Assembly (NCBI GenBank): GCA_965153355.1
Contig: OZ231126.1
Coordinates: 17,422,001 to 17,486,000, forward strand
Reading direction: 5' to 3'
Length of the DNA stretch: 64,000 bases
Origin: Flaccisagitta enflata
Lineage: Eukaryota; Chaetognatha; Sagittoidea; Aphragmophora
How positions within the stretch are numbered: position 1 is the stretch's first letter; every line of letters starts with the position of its first letter. Of the stretch, positions 11,752-25,735 are shown piece by piece. The notes under the pieces are model-generated. The model saw only the letters and a list, made by a program, of their open reading frames with translations, was not told the origin of the DNA and made no database searches. A program made the translations under genes and the position numbers.

Positions 11752-12365
11752 CTGATTTAAATTGGAGAAAGAGAGAGAGAAAAAAAATATTAATCATGAT
11801 TCGATTTCAAGAAAAATGGCAACGTTATTTTCCTTCTGATTTTATCGTTTATACTTTGTTTTTAAAAACACAAGATCCGCAGCTGTACTTGCGGCTTCAT
11901 TGAATGTCATGTCTCGAAAATTCGGAATTCGATTATTTCTATAAGGAGCATAACGACTAGTTAAAAAAAAGAATATATAAGTTATAAAAGGCCCAAGGTT
12001 AATCCGGCCCAGCCTGTGAGACAAGTCAAGTTGTAAATTCAATTGAGGCTCCAGTTGCACACTTAAGTAGTCTGTGGCAAGTTTATTTCATTGAGTCTCT
12101 ATATCTGCCATGTACTGATGATTAAAGCAATGAGCAATGAGATTAAAAGAAAAGAGTAAAGTATTCCCAACTTAACTTAGTAAGCACCTCTCTAAGTATT
12201 GTTTTAATACACTCTAAGTGTCTATCTTGAGGAATTTACAAAATAGGAAAAAAAATGGCATAATATGAACATGAATATACATAACTCTGGAAAAAAGGGA
12301 ACATAAGATAAATAAACCATGTCGGAAAGATCCGGCTGGGTTTTATCAACCCGGACGGAGTATTT

Positions 12366-12366
<1 letters not shown>

Positions 12367-12450
<84 letters not shown>
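12367..12450. repeat. (GA)n microsatellite
   Basis: About 42 GA units with one AAAG interruption, LZTS intron 1. Confidence 0.95.
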
Positions 12451-12453
<3 letters not shown>

Positions 12454-13024
12454 CTGACCCAGGCAAAGTCAAATGGTCGCTCAGTCGAATTGAGTCAATT
12501 ACGCAGCATTTTTTTCCTCTTTTTGCTGATTTGCTTTTCATGTTTCTCTGCTTGTTAAATTTGCTTCTAAGTCGAGAGCGAATTTTCCATCACCTTTTAT
12601 ACAAAGCAGTTTGCTTCTGACATGAACAGTTGTATGTCTGACTCTCTGTTGTTCTGTCGGTGTCTTTCAGTGTCTTTCAGTTTCTGCTTAATCATTTCTG
12701 TCTAATCATTTTATAGTTCATAATTCATTTGTCATTTAAAACAAATCTGCCTGTTTAGTAATTTGTTTCACATTAAATATTTTGACAATCGCTCTTTGTC
12801 ACAGTGTATGTTAGATGTTTTCGACTTTTGACATGATTGATTGTGGAGGCAATAAGAAAGAAACATTACAAACAACCGCAAAAACAAAAAAGCGCTTCAT
12901 GTGTTGGCTTTGGATGTGTTTAAACTGTTTATTCCCATTTGTCTTGATGAGAGTTTTTAGAAACCTTGTTTATCCAATGTCAGAATATCAATATAAACCG
13001 AACGCGAATTATGTTAAAACACTA

Positions 13025-13632
13025 AGTCGGGGTGCAAACGAAGGTCAAGTTTCGGTTTCAGAATCTTTCTATAATTATATCAATGACCCGATTATAATTT
13101 TGTAATAAAATTTATAGTTTTATTGTTTAGAATTAACTTATTAGTAAAAAAAATTTATTATGATAAAGGCATTGCTTCGTTTAATTGATAAAGACAAGAA
13201 ATGATCACTCAATATGATAGATTCTTTCAAAATGATAGAGCAGAAATTCAAAACCTGTGAGGGGAAAATTCTAAGACTTGAACAAATTGAACAATTTTGC
13301 ATTTCTAAGAACATGGCTCTCATCTTAAATGTTCCTATAATAAGGCCATGTTTTTGAAAATGCAAAATTTTACATTCAGAGAGAGTCTTAGAATTTTCCC
13401 TAAGACAAGTTAAGTTGCAAAATCATTTCTTTTTAGAATTCCTTCACATTTTCTCCTCTTTTTACTTTCTCAGCGCTCTTTTTATTTCTACCAAAGCTTT
13501 TCCATGCAAAACTAAGATAAATACCACATAATAATTACATTTTTTGATGAAAAAAATTTAAATTAATAAAATTTACAATATTGAAAAAATTGGTTTGACT
13601 TATGAAATTTGATCTTCGTTTGCACCTCGACC
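13025..13632. mobile_element. 608-bp TA-flanked MITE in LZTS intron 1
   Basis: Left end AGTCGGGGTGCAAACGAAG and right end, read inward, GGTCGAGGTGCAAACGAAG differ at two positions. TA is present at 13,023-13,024 and 13,633-13,634. The interior is AT-rich and has no meaningful reading frame. Confidence 0.8.
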
Positions 13633-13748
13633 TAAACAGGATGAAAGATGCAGATGATACAAAAAAGAAATTGTTGGCAGCAACGTCCAGGTTCGCCTCG
13701 TTCCCTTGCTCTTTCTCTCTTCTTTCTGTCTCTCTTTCTCGATTTTAC

Positions 13749-14027
<279 letters not shown>

Positions 14028-14298
14028 GGATAGGCGATGTTCCATCGCATATTTTCTCATTCCAATCTCTCTGTTCCAGGGGATCAGAATTTGAGATGGA
14101 ATGTCGATGACAATGATTTGACGTCACGAATCAAGCCAGCCGTGTTAGATAACGATAATTTATATCATTTTATGATAAAAGGCAAATAGAAATATGAATT
14201 CGTTGCCTAATTTATCTCGATTTTTTTTCTTCAAAAAGTCAATTTTTTAAAAAGTTTGTATTCGATTTAAATCGAGAACGAGATCTAGGTAAAGACAA

Positions 14299-14596
14299 AA
14301 CAAGCCCGAACTGGCAACGATGCGTCCGGACTATGTCTCTGCGTGTATTGATCATGTGACATGCATGGATAAACAGACGGTAAAACAGAAAGACGTCCGT
14401 CAAGAGTAGTAATGGAGGCTCTCAAAACGTGTTTGTCTCTCAGTAGATTCAGTGTAGGATCTCATCGTGGCCAAAAACAGCCAAAAATCGCGGTTTTTGC
14501 ACAGGCGTAACAGACGGACGGACGGACAGACAGACGGACGGACGGACGGACGGACGGACAGACCCTCTTATAGAGATGCGAGGACGCATCTAAAAA
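14299..14596 (+). mobile_element. Family-1 repeat, copy D, tag GATGCGTCC
   Basis: AACAAGCCCGAACTGGCAAC, tag at 14,319-14,327, (GGAC)n at about 14,514-14,560, CTCTTATAGAG, hairpin GATGCGAGGACGCATC, AAAAA. The arm GGACGCATC (14,582-14,590) complements the tag exactly. Confidence 0.87.
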
Positions 14597-15069
14597 GGAC
14601 AGGGATAAGCAGTTAAACCAAAAGACAGCTACAGGCAGTCAGCCCAAAGTTAAGGACGGACGGATTACGCCATACTCGGAAACCATCTTGTCGACGTTAT
14701 TTGGTGCACGAGATGCGTCAGGGCGTTGCGACAAGACGACCGTTGATAATGCTAGATATATGAGGAAGATATCTAGATAGGCAAATTGAATGAAGTGGTA
14801 AATGCTATCCCGACGAGTCTCCATTGTGCTGAATGAAAGGTGGTGGCGTGAAAATTTCCTCTAAGAACAGACAATCTTTTGATAAAAGGCGGTTCTTATC
14901 TTAAGTTAATTATATGACTTTGGATAACGTACATATCAGTAAAATCGAAATTGGCAAATATCAAAGCCGACATTTGCCAAAAATTATCATCGCATTCTCG
15001 CCGAAGGAAAACAAGGCAGCGGGGGAAAAAGTTGATGAGAAAAAAAAGCCAACAAGAAAATTTCTATGC

Positions 15070-15073
<4 letters not shown>

Positions 15074-15157
<84 letters not shown>
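15074..15157. repeat. (GA)n microsatellite
   Basis: About 42 GA units, 30 bases from the left end of the palindromic element at 15,188. Confidence 0.95.
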
Positions 15158-15162
<5 letters not shown>

Positions 15163-15187
15163 AGAAACAGACCGACACAGACCGATA

Positions 15188-16364
15188 CACCCCCCTCTGG
15201 ATAGCCCCCCAAAGAAAAACCAAAAAACCCATTCAGGGGACCCCCAAAACTATCATCTAGGATGACTTGGCTACACAAAACAACATCAGACTAAATCATT
15301 TTAAGGCAAAATTTGGGAAAAAGTCGATTTTTATGCAAAAATCATGCATTTTTTGCCATATTTTGCACTTTCACGGTTCATACAGCTTCCAAAATTAAAA
15401 AAAATATCTTAAAAGTGTAAGAATAGCTAATGTGTAACTGGTTTTACCTTTTCAAGCTAGTTTGGATGGATATTTCAAAGATTAGAGCAAAAAAAATCAT
15501 TTTAAACCAGAAAATCGAGCTTTTTTCAGCATTCTTTTGCCTGAAATCATTCAAGCTACATCAATAAGCCTGTAAACTATAAAAAGTGTGTGGGAACAGC
15601 TGAAATACATATGGTTTTACCATTTTAAGTTAGTTTGAAGAAAAAAAAACCCAATGAAATAAGATTTTTTTAGTATTTTGAAGATTTAATCTGATTTCAA
15701 ATATATTTAAAAATACAGAATATTGACATATATGTAAGAATATATGTGATAGTGATATGTGTGTTTATGTACTTTACTGTATGTAATATATATATTTTAC
15801 TTGCATGAAATAGTTTTGAAGTATTGATAACATTTCAGCTTGAAAATAGTAAAAAAAGTTTAAATTTATTGTTTTTAAGTCATTTTTTTAGCTTTTGAGA
15901 GTTAAATATTTCTTCAAACTAACTTAAAACGGTAAAACCATATGAATTTCAATTGTTCCCACACACTTTTTATAGTTTACAGGCTTGTTTACGTAGCTTG
16001 AATGATTTTAAGCAAAAGAATGCTTAAAAAAACTTGATTTTCTGGTTTTAAGTGATTTTTTTTGCTCTAATCTTTGAAATATCCATCCAAACTAGCTTGA
16101 AAAGGTAAAACTAGTTACACATTAGCTAATCTTACACTTTTTATATTTTTTCTAAAGTTTTGGAAGCTGTATGAACCATGAAAGTGCCAAATATAGCAAA
16201 AAATGCTTGAAATTTGCATAAAAAGTGACTTTTTCCCAAATTTTGCCTTCAAATGATTTAGTCTGATGTTGTTTTGTGTAGCCAAGACATCCTAGATGAT
16301 AGTTTTTGGGGTCCCCAGAATGGGTTTTTTGGTTTTTCTTTGGGGGGCTATCCAGAGGGGGGTG
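15188..16364. mobile_element. 1.18-kb palindromic transposon, CACCCC ends, 4-bp GATA flanks
   Basis: Arms of about 460 bp (15,188-15,645 and 15,906-16,364) start CACCCCCCTCTGGATAG and pair over their whole length; the roughly 260-bp centre is AT-rich. The direct flanks are GATA at 15,184-15,187 and 16,365-16,368. CAC ends with 4-bp duplications would suit a Chapaev/CMC-type element; that class call is tentative. There is no transposase. Confidence 0.82.
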
Positions 16365-17299
16365 GATAGGAAAGCAACGAATGAGATGAAGAGGTGGTTT
16401 CAAAATCATATTTTCAAATTATTTCAAAATCTTCCAATTTCCGTTTGAAGGAAAGCGCCCAACTATACAAATTTGTTCCTAAAGCAACGATTTCGTCAGT
16501 GAAAAAAATCCCAATCATTAGCTAGGCGCCCACTTTATTGCTCAAGTCCTATGCGAAATTATCAAGTTAAATGAGCTGAATGCTTATTATAAAACATCCA
16601 TGTAAATGTTGTGATGCTCTAACAACAAGCAATTAGCACTAAAGGCAGGTTTGGCGATGTAAAAATATGCCCGGAAAGGAAAATGTGTAGCGAATATACC
16701 GACCGTCAATGTAGATTATAGCTTGTTGCACATTTTACAGAGTATCACAATGCCAAACGCGCATTGCAAAAGTTCCGTCTAAAATCATTTTCCAAACTTA
16801 ACCACTTTCAATTTTCAAACTTATATTCTAATAGGGCCCCTACGGAGCAGAGCAGAAATTCAATGGTATGAAAAAAAATGGGTGTTAGAAATAGAGAGTC
16901 AGAAAGAAAAATCAAATCGAATTTTGTTTACATTCAATCAATATTTTCCTCCTTTTGAACGGCAATCAGTAGCCACTTTTGTAGAATGAAATGAAAAATT
17001 TTCTGGAAAATCAGCCAAAGCGAAAGAAAGTACGAAAGTACGAAAAGAAACTTGAAAGAGAATTTCAGCGATTTTTTATCAAACAAATGGATCTTTATTT
17101 TTCTGCTTCTCTCTCTTTTTTTATCCATCTGTTTTCTTTCTCTGCGCGTGTATCTGTTTGTCTACGTATTTTTTTGTGTCTGTACTAATGCCAATCTGTC
17201 CGTCCGTCTATCCATCTGTTTTTAATCTGTTTATTGTCTGTATTGGTTTACCTCAACTTACTTCGCTGGCATAAGTTCGTTGTCTGACTGTGAGAACCT
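16365..17299. other. LZTS intron 1 segment, nothing recognised
   Basis: AT-rich; no open frame of interest, no repeat with defined ends. Confidence 0.5.
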
Positions 17300-17354
17300 C
17301 TTTCTGTCTGTCTGTCTGTTTCTCTCTCTGTCTCTGTCTCTGTCTCTCTGTCTC

Positions 17355-17412
<58 letters not shown>
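17300..17412. repeat. (TCTG)n and (TC)n array
   Basis: Mixed TCTG/TCTC units followed by pure TC. Confidence 0.9.
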
Positions 17413-17417
<5 letters not shown>

Positions 17418-17580
17418 CATTTCGGTAGATGCCACGACGCGATACAGTACGTTCAATTGAGGTTATTTCTGATTTGATTTACTGATCGCTAAAATACCCT
17501 GAAACAAAATTGTCTAGACGTAAATAAACTGCAAATTCAACTAGTACAGAGAAGGCCCAAGGGCAATGATCGGACATATA

Positions 17581-19171
17581 AGGGTATGGTTTTTTACAAC
17601 ATTGCCTCTGGTGGTTAGCTTATCTTTTGATATCTATTACATCCTCAGGTGATTTGTTTTTCTGTAACATTGGGATGAATACTACAGTTTTTAAGTTTGA
17701 GAATTTGGGGTTGACATAAGATATTTCAAGAGTGTTGTTTCAGGAAGGAGAGAGTTTCAGTTGCTTGCTATTTTTGGTATATGGGGAGTATGAGAAGGTG
17801 CCCAGATGGATATGGTCTCCTTCGGTCCGCCATATTTATCAGGTGTTTTCTTGTGGTCTACATATCTCAAGTTTAGACAGGAATTGGTGACCCTTTTCTA
17901 AATGGTACATATCTTTTGAAAAGTCTTGTGATGAATTCTGAAAAGGGAAGTTTCTTTCAGAAATTTTAAGGATAGTTGTGATGGGTCCGGATTAAACACC
18001 ATTAAGAGCTCCAAAGGCTCTTGTCCTTTATATAGTGTGGAGTAGTAATGTTGTCCAACTTTCATATAATTCAGTACCTTGGTATAGAATGCCGGCGGTC
18101 CCATAAGGTTGATCCTCGATTCTTACCTCTAAGGGTATGGTTTTTTACAACATTGCCTCTGGTGGTTAGCTTATCTTTTGATATCTAATACATCCTCAGG
18201 TGATTTGTTTTTCTGTAACATTGGGATGAATACTACAGTTTTTAAGTTTGAGAATTTGGGGTTGACATAAGATATTTCAAGAGTGTTGTTTCAGGAAGGA
18301 GAGAGTTTCAGTTGCTTGCTATTTTTGGTATATGGGGAGTATGAGAAGGTGCCCAGATGGATATGGTCTCCTTCGGTCCGCCATATTTATCAGGTGTTTT
18401 CTTGTGGTCTACATATCTCAAGTTTAGACAGGAATTGGTGACCCTTTTCTAAATGGTACATATCTTTTGAAAAGTCTTGTGATGAATTCTGAAAAGGGAA
18501 GTTTCTTTCAGAAATTTTAAGGATAGTTGTGATGGGTCCGGATTAAACACCATTAAGAGCTCCAAAGGCTCTTGTCCTTTATATAGTGTGGAGTAGTAAT
18601 GTTGTCCAACTTTCATATAATTCAGTACCTTGGTATAGAATGCCGGCGGTCCCATAAGGTTGATCCTCGATTCTTACCTCTAAGGGTATGGTTTTTTACA
18701 ACATTGCCTCTGGTGGTTAGCTTATCTTTTGATATCTAATACATCCTCAGGTGATTTGTTTTTCTGTAACATTGGGATGAATACTACAGTTTTTAAGTTT
18801 GAGAATTTGGGGTTGACATAAGATATTTCAAGAGTGTTGTTTCAGGAAGGAGAGAGTTTCAGTTGCTTGCTATTTTTGGTATATGGGGAGTATGAGAAGG
18901 TGCCCAGATGGATATGGTCTCCTTCGGTCCGCCATATTTATCAGGTGTTTTCTTGTGGTCTACATATCTCAAGTTTAGACAGGAATTGGTGACCCTTTTC
19001 TAAATGGTACATATCTTTTGAAAAGTCTTGTGATGAATTCTGAAAAGGGAAGTTTCTTTCAGAAATTTTAAGGATAGTTGTGATGGGTCCGGATTAAACA
19101 CCATTAAGAGCTCCAAAGGCTCTTGTCCTTTATATAGTATGGAGTAGTAATGTTGTCCAACTTTCATATAT
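17581..19171. repeat. 551-bp tandem satellite, 2.9 copies
   Basis: Units start AGGGTATGGTTTTTTACAAC at 17,581, 18,132 and 18,683, exactly 551 bases apart. Copies are nearly identical (for example ATCTATTAC versus ATCTAATAC). The third stops at CTTTCATATA. Each complete unit contains a 68-codon open frame on the minus strand, with no known motif and no sign of selection beyond the recent duplication. Confidence 0.93.
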
Positions 19172-19651
19172 CAGATATCAACTCTCAGAGTAAGATTTGG
19201 GAAGTTGTACCCTGATATCGCCCTAATATTTTGGTTGGTTCTTAACGTGTGCATTGTTCAGCTGTTCATTCTAGTTTAGTGATGAACATTTGAGCTTTGC
19301 TGAAAAGGTTGGAAAAAAAGTTGTCAAATGTGCTCCCCGAAATGATTATGCTACGAATCTGACTGAAAAAGGTCATAAAGACTGTTTTGTGTTGTTTCGT
19401 TTGTTGATTTTTTTTTTACAATATCCGAAATACAAAAGTGTGAAGTCCAGGTTCTCAAATCAAGTTGGGTTTTTAGAAACAAAATGAATGAAGAGAAAAA
19501 ATTCACTCAAAAAAAAAAAAAAAGGAAACTGGAAAAGACAAAAAAGCCACAAAAACCGGATGAAAAAATTGGAAGCCAGTTTTGGAGGTGACGAAAAGCT
19601 AGGTTCATCTCATTGGTCAGGGTGAGTGTGTCTGTGTGAGAGACTGAGAGT

Positions 19652-20560
<909 letters not shown>

Positions 20561-20766
20561 GATTTACTGGCGAGATAAAGATTTGCTCGGTGGATGGAAA
20601 TCGGCTTTTCTTTCTTGTCGAGTTGAAACCTGGAGAACTTTTTTTTTTCTCTCCAAAATTCTATTTTCATCTTTTTAAAAATTCTTTTTTTCAGCAATGT
20701 GCTTTTTTCATGTTGGCGGACCGTAAAAACTGAAATAAAGAAAAAGAAAACTTTGAACAATTCAGC

Positions 20767-20960
<194 letters not shown>

Positions 20961-21000
20961 CAGAGAAACAGATAGACATACCGACAGAAAGAAGAAAAGA

Positions 21001-21400
21001 CAGACAAATAAAATGACAGACAGATAGAAAGACAGAAAAATAGAAAGACAGACTAATAGAAAGACAGACAAATGGGAAATGCAAAAAAAAAGCGCTCGAA
21101 AAGGAGCAAAGAATGAATTGAAAATCTAAAAAAAAGAAGAAAACCCCGAAGGTCTATGACTCGGAGCAAATTCAAGAAAACACACAGCAGAACACAGACA
21201 AATAAAATGACAGACAGATAGAAATACAGAAAAATAGAAAGACAGACTAATAGAAAGACAGACAAATGGGAAATGCAAAAAAAAAAAAAAAAAAGCGCTC
21301 GAAAAGGAGCAAAGAATGAATTGAAAATCTAAAAAAAGAAGAAAAACCCGAAGGTCTATGACTCGGAGCAAACTCAAGAAAACACACAACAGAACACACA
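21001..21400. repeat. 194-bp tandem duplication
   Basis: CAGACAAATAAAATGACAGA begins both copies at 21,001 and 21,195. Each continues through AAGCGCTCGAAAAGGAGC and GGTCTATGACTCGGAGCAAA. Confidence 0.85.
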
Positions 21401-21404
21401 AAGT

Positions 21405-24274
21405 CAACCAGAAAAGCGAAAGAAAAAGAAGGAAAGAAGAAGGCAAAAATAGTGACAAAAGAGGCAACTATTTCTAAATTTCAACCACAATCTGTGGACG
21501 AGTTGGCAAAACACAGGAAAAATACAAGGCAAAATAAGGCAACGATGCGTCTCCTCCATCTTTGAGGCATTTGGTTTATGAATGAAAAAAAAGAATGAAT
21601 GAATGAATGCAACTATCAATTCACAAATGAACGAATGAAACAGGTAAATGAATTCAAGAAAAAATATGAAGAAGATGTTTGGACACTCAGAAAGAATAAC
21701 ACTTATAACAGAAAAGCCAATTGGTAAAACGTCACACAGAAATGCGATGTCGGATCGAGAAAAAAAAGCCCAATAGTCAGACAGAGTGACATTGCTGCGC
21801 TTGAAAGCCGCAATGAAACCTCGCGGATGTTGGTGATTTGTATCAACCATGTGTACACACTTACTTTGTTTAATTGTAAATCGCGAAGTAGTATTTCTTT
21901 CAAATGAAAATCCTTGAGTTGAAATCTATCAATTTTAGCTTTTAAGTTGCTTGTCGCTATGACTAATTCTTATATGTAAGCTCTAAATCAAGGGATATTC
22001 ATTTAAGGATGGATTTAAGCCCAGGATTTCACTTCGCGAATCAGTCGAGTGTGTGTAGTCTAGTGAAGGTGACAACTTTCCTGTTCAAGCCGTGTGTGGA
22101 AAAGAAAATAAGGTCGTCGATGACTGAAAATTGTTGTTGTCGTTATTGTTGTCGTCGGTATTGTTTTTGTTAGAGCTGATTGTTTTTGTTGTTGCCGTAT
22201 TTACCGTTGTCGTTAATGACGTCGTCGTTGTTGTTATCGCGGCTGGTGCTTTGTTAGAAGTTAACTGAGAAAATTGACAGAAGAAAATTAAAAAGAAAAA
22301 GAATTTCCTCCAAAAGTTACGAAAAAAAAACTACGAAGGAAAAAAGAATCACAAACAGTAAAAAAACTAGGCATTAGCCAATTTTGAAGTCTGAAAACCC
22401 AAGAAAGCAAGGAGGAAATTCTGTCTGGTCACGCAAAGGAAAAAAACCTGAGATTAGTTTTACTACTCGTGAGAAAATGCCGGGAAGAAATCGAATACCG
22501 GGGAAACAACAATTTCTTAGAAAAAAAATTGAAAAAAAAAAGAAAATGATACGACCGGAACCCGAATTATGAATATCAAATTGGTAAAGGTGCTATTTGC
22601 CTTTTCTTATTCAGATAATGTTTCGTGAAGATTATTGTATCAAAGGACAAAACCGAAAAAATCATACTGTGAAATGGATCGCACGCCCACCGATTCGCTT
22701 GGGAAAAGTTATTGCGAATAAGATCAATATGACAGTTGTATAAGAGTTTATCACATTTATTACTTGGTCCTATCGTTCCTCCATCTTGGAACTGTGGAAG
22801 TGGATTGTTTGGATTCAATCTTTGTGGTTGATTTCAGCGCTTAATGGCTTGTTCGTTGCACAGAAAAAGACAAAAATTAAGGTGACCGAGTTAAGGAATA
22901 AAAAAAAATCTAAGCCCGGTTTCATGGAAAGAATTAGAGGTGTCACAGGCGGGCGGGACGGCTGTCAGAAAGAGAGATGAAAAACACCGGACCATAAAAA
23001 CTCCCTCTCAGTTCCTTTCCTTTTCTTAAAACCAGTCGAGTTTTCAAGTCTTGACACCGCAATTTGTGTGTCAAAGGCGCAAAAAGAATGATCATTTTGA
23101 AGAATGTGACTTCTTTGAATATATTTTTGCCCCGGGGGTCGTTCGCGTTCGCATTCGTCCCCGTGCCGAAGAACGAAGGAATTTCTTGGCAGACAAGAAC
23201 CGCCCTTTAGCTATATCGACGCCCTTAAGCTATATTGACGCACTCGAGTAAAAAAGAAGAAAAGATGAGCACCTCCTAATGAACTGGAAAGGGGAAAGAG
23301 ACGGGTAGTTCTTTTTTTTTTATTGGCCCAAAGATAAGATAAGTGAACGCGTTTTAAATGGGTTCAACAGGACCTAACCTCGTCGAGTAGATCATAGCTG
23401 GGTCAATGTTGACCATCTTCATCATCCAACCAACTTGGGGTGTTGAAACTTCAAACAGACCGAAAAACCTATAGTCTGACACTGGATAGATGAGTAGAAA
23501 GAACTAGAGGTATAGGTTCAAAAGTCTGAGAAAAGGCTAATTCTTTGAAAAGATTAAAAAATGAAATTAAAAAAAAAGAAAAAAAAAAGAACTTGAAATA
23601 TTCATAAGAAAACCAAAAGGAAATAAGGGAAACCCCCCACTAAGGGCTTAAGTCATTGTCTTCACGCTTGGTAACAAAACGTTGTGTGAAGAAAGAATTT
23701 CCCAGTCATGTATAACGCCCCTTAGAGTTCAGATTGGAATTCAAATATGTTTTAAAATGAATGGAATTATTATTCTCCTTTAATTCAACACGCCTGCTTT
23801 GGACCATATGAGTCATAATGCAGAGCTCATAGATTAGGTTGACATGGCAAAAATAAGTGGTGCATTTCGCAATCCTCGAAACAACTACATTGTAAGTGTA
23901 AAAAAGATGGTACAAGAAGCGCGACGTGCGTCCAGATGTACGGTTATCTTCCAGACATGAAAGTTGACATTTGAAGAAGAGAGAGACGAAGTGCTAAAAA
24001 TGGAAGTTTCCGCAAACAATGAAGTTGACTGAAACTTTCCTCAGCAGAAATTCGTCGTTTTCTTTTCTCCCATTCTTTCTGTCTTTCTTTCTTTCTTTCT
24101 TTCCGCTCTTTTGCTATTTGCTCGTCGAAACTTCCTCTAATTGCGTGACGATTTAATCGTTAAATATTCACGCATTTTATGTTTGAAATCAGTCAAGTTT
24201 CAGTTTTGACGAGCTAAGGGTCCTGTAAAAGTTTGAAACAAACACAGAAAACGAGACTGCGAGAAAATAACAAA

Positions 24275-24279
<5 letters not shown>
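21405..24279. other. LZTS intron 1 segment, no gene recognised
   Basis: It contains AACGATGCGTC at 21,541, possibly a lone family-1 left end, and a GTTGTTGTCGTT-rich stretch at 22,128-22,250. Short frames are not protein-like. Confidence 0.45.

Positions 24280-24361
<82 letters not shown>
24280..24361. repeat. (GA)n microsatellite
   Basis: About 40 GA units, LZTS intron 1. Confidence 0.95.
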
Positions 24362-24365
<4 letters not shown>

Positions 24366-24411
24366 ATTCTCAGTGGCGTTAAATGACAAGAGAAATTGGA
24401 TTAGAATTTCT

Positions 24412-24895
24412 CACTTTTATTTTCACTTGCTTTCTTTTTCTTTTCTTTCTTTCCCTTCTTCTTTCTCTTTCCTTCCTCTCTTTCTTCTCTTTCTTCCTCT
24501 CTTTTCTTTTTCTTTTTATTTCTTTTTTTCTTTTTTCCCATTTTTTTCCTCTTTTGTTTCTTTTTTTCATTTGTTATGTTTTCTTTTTTTTTTTTCTTTT
24601 CTTTCTATTGTTCTTTCTTTTTTTCTTTGTTTCTTTCTCTCTTGCTTTGTTTTTTCCTCTCTTTCTGTCTTTTCTTTTTTCCTTCTTTCTTTCTTTGTTT
24701 TTTCTTTGTTATTTTTGGTTGTTTGTTTGTTTTTTTATTTCCTTTTTCCTCTTTTTGTTTTTGTTCCTTCTTTCCTTCCTTCCAACTTTTTTTTTTTCTC
24801 TCTTTTTTCTTTTTTCCTTTTTTTTTATTCTTCTTTTTTTTTTTCTTTCTGCCTTTCTTTCTTTCTTTCTTTTCTCTTTCTCAATATTGTTTTCA
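24412..24895. repeat. 480-bp polypyrimidine tract
   Basis: Almost only T and C, irregular TTTC/TTTTC units with occasional G. Long frames on both strands here (Phe/Ser or Lys/Glu/Arg rich) are composition artefacts. Confidence 0.9.
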
Positions 24896-25383
24896 TCTCG
24901 TTGTTTGAGTGTAATGTGTCTTATCATTAGTGCAATAGGAAATCAAAGACCAAAATAACTCTAATTTAAGACAGGCAAAAATTAACAATTGAAAAAACAA
25001 ATTAACTGCCTTGGAGGATAACGGCATTATCAATATAATCATCAGGTATGGTAATGTTAAAGTATTTTTTACAATGAAAATTATAAATGTAAACATGAAA
25101 TAAAATCATTGAAAACTTTTTTTGATCCAAAAGAAAAGGAAAAATTGTTTTTAAATGAATGAAATATTTCTTAAAGATTTTGTTGACAAAAATTTGGACA
25201 AAAAATCTTTAAAAATTCATTTGATGACAAAATGTTTTTATCAAAAAATCTTTATGAGAATTGATATCAATTTTTCAATGAAAAATTCATCCTGATATTT
25301 CATCTTTTTAGGGTTTTGACATTCATCTTTTTTTAAAGATGTTCTCTCCCACTGGAAACTTGTTCATTAAAATGACATGAGAG

Positions 25384-25385
<2 letters not shown>
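24896..25385. other. LZTS intron 1 segment, nothing recognised
   Basis: AT-rich with repeated AAAAATCTTT-like words; no defined element ends. Confidence 0.4.
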
Positions 25386-25454
<69 letters not shown>

Positions 25455-25561
25455 ATCTGAGTCATCATGATTGAGATTCAGTTTTATGTTTATGGAGGTT
25501 CTATGGCGCGAAGCATAAAAATGACACGTTAATGCTACAGAATTCTCAGCAATACCCACTC

Positions 25562-25593
<32 letters not shown>

Positions 25594-25664
25594 CATGTTA
25601 TAAGGAAAGGTAGCAAAAGACTTGAAGAGAGTAAGAAACAGAACGAAAGAAAAAAAAAGAAAGC

Positions 25665-25732
<68 letters not shown>

Positions 25733-25735
25733 AAA
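25386..25735. repeat. (GA)n, (GA)n and (GAAA)n arrays
   Basis: GA units at 25,386-25,450 and 25,561-25,592, GAAA units at 25,661-25,735. Confidence 0.93.

Noticed and set aside
12815-13105. 96-codon plus-strand frame
   Set aside because: Its end runs into the TIR of the MITE at 13,025; composition is AT-driven and there is no known domain.
17898-18655. Repeated 68-codon frame MGPPAFYTKV...
   Set aside because: Present in each satellite unit because the units are near-identical; no known motif and no evidence of selection on the protein.
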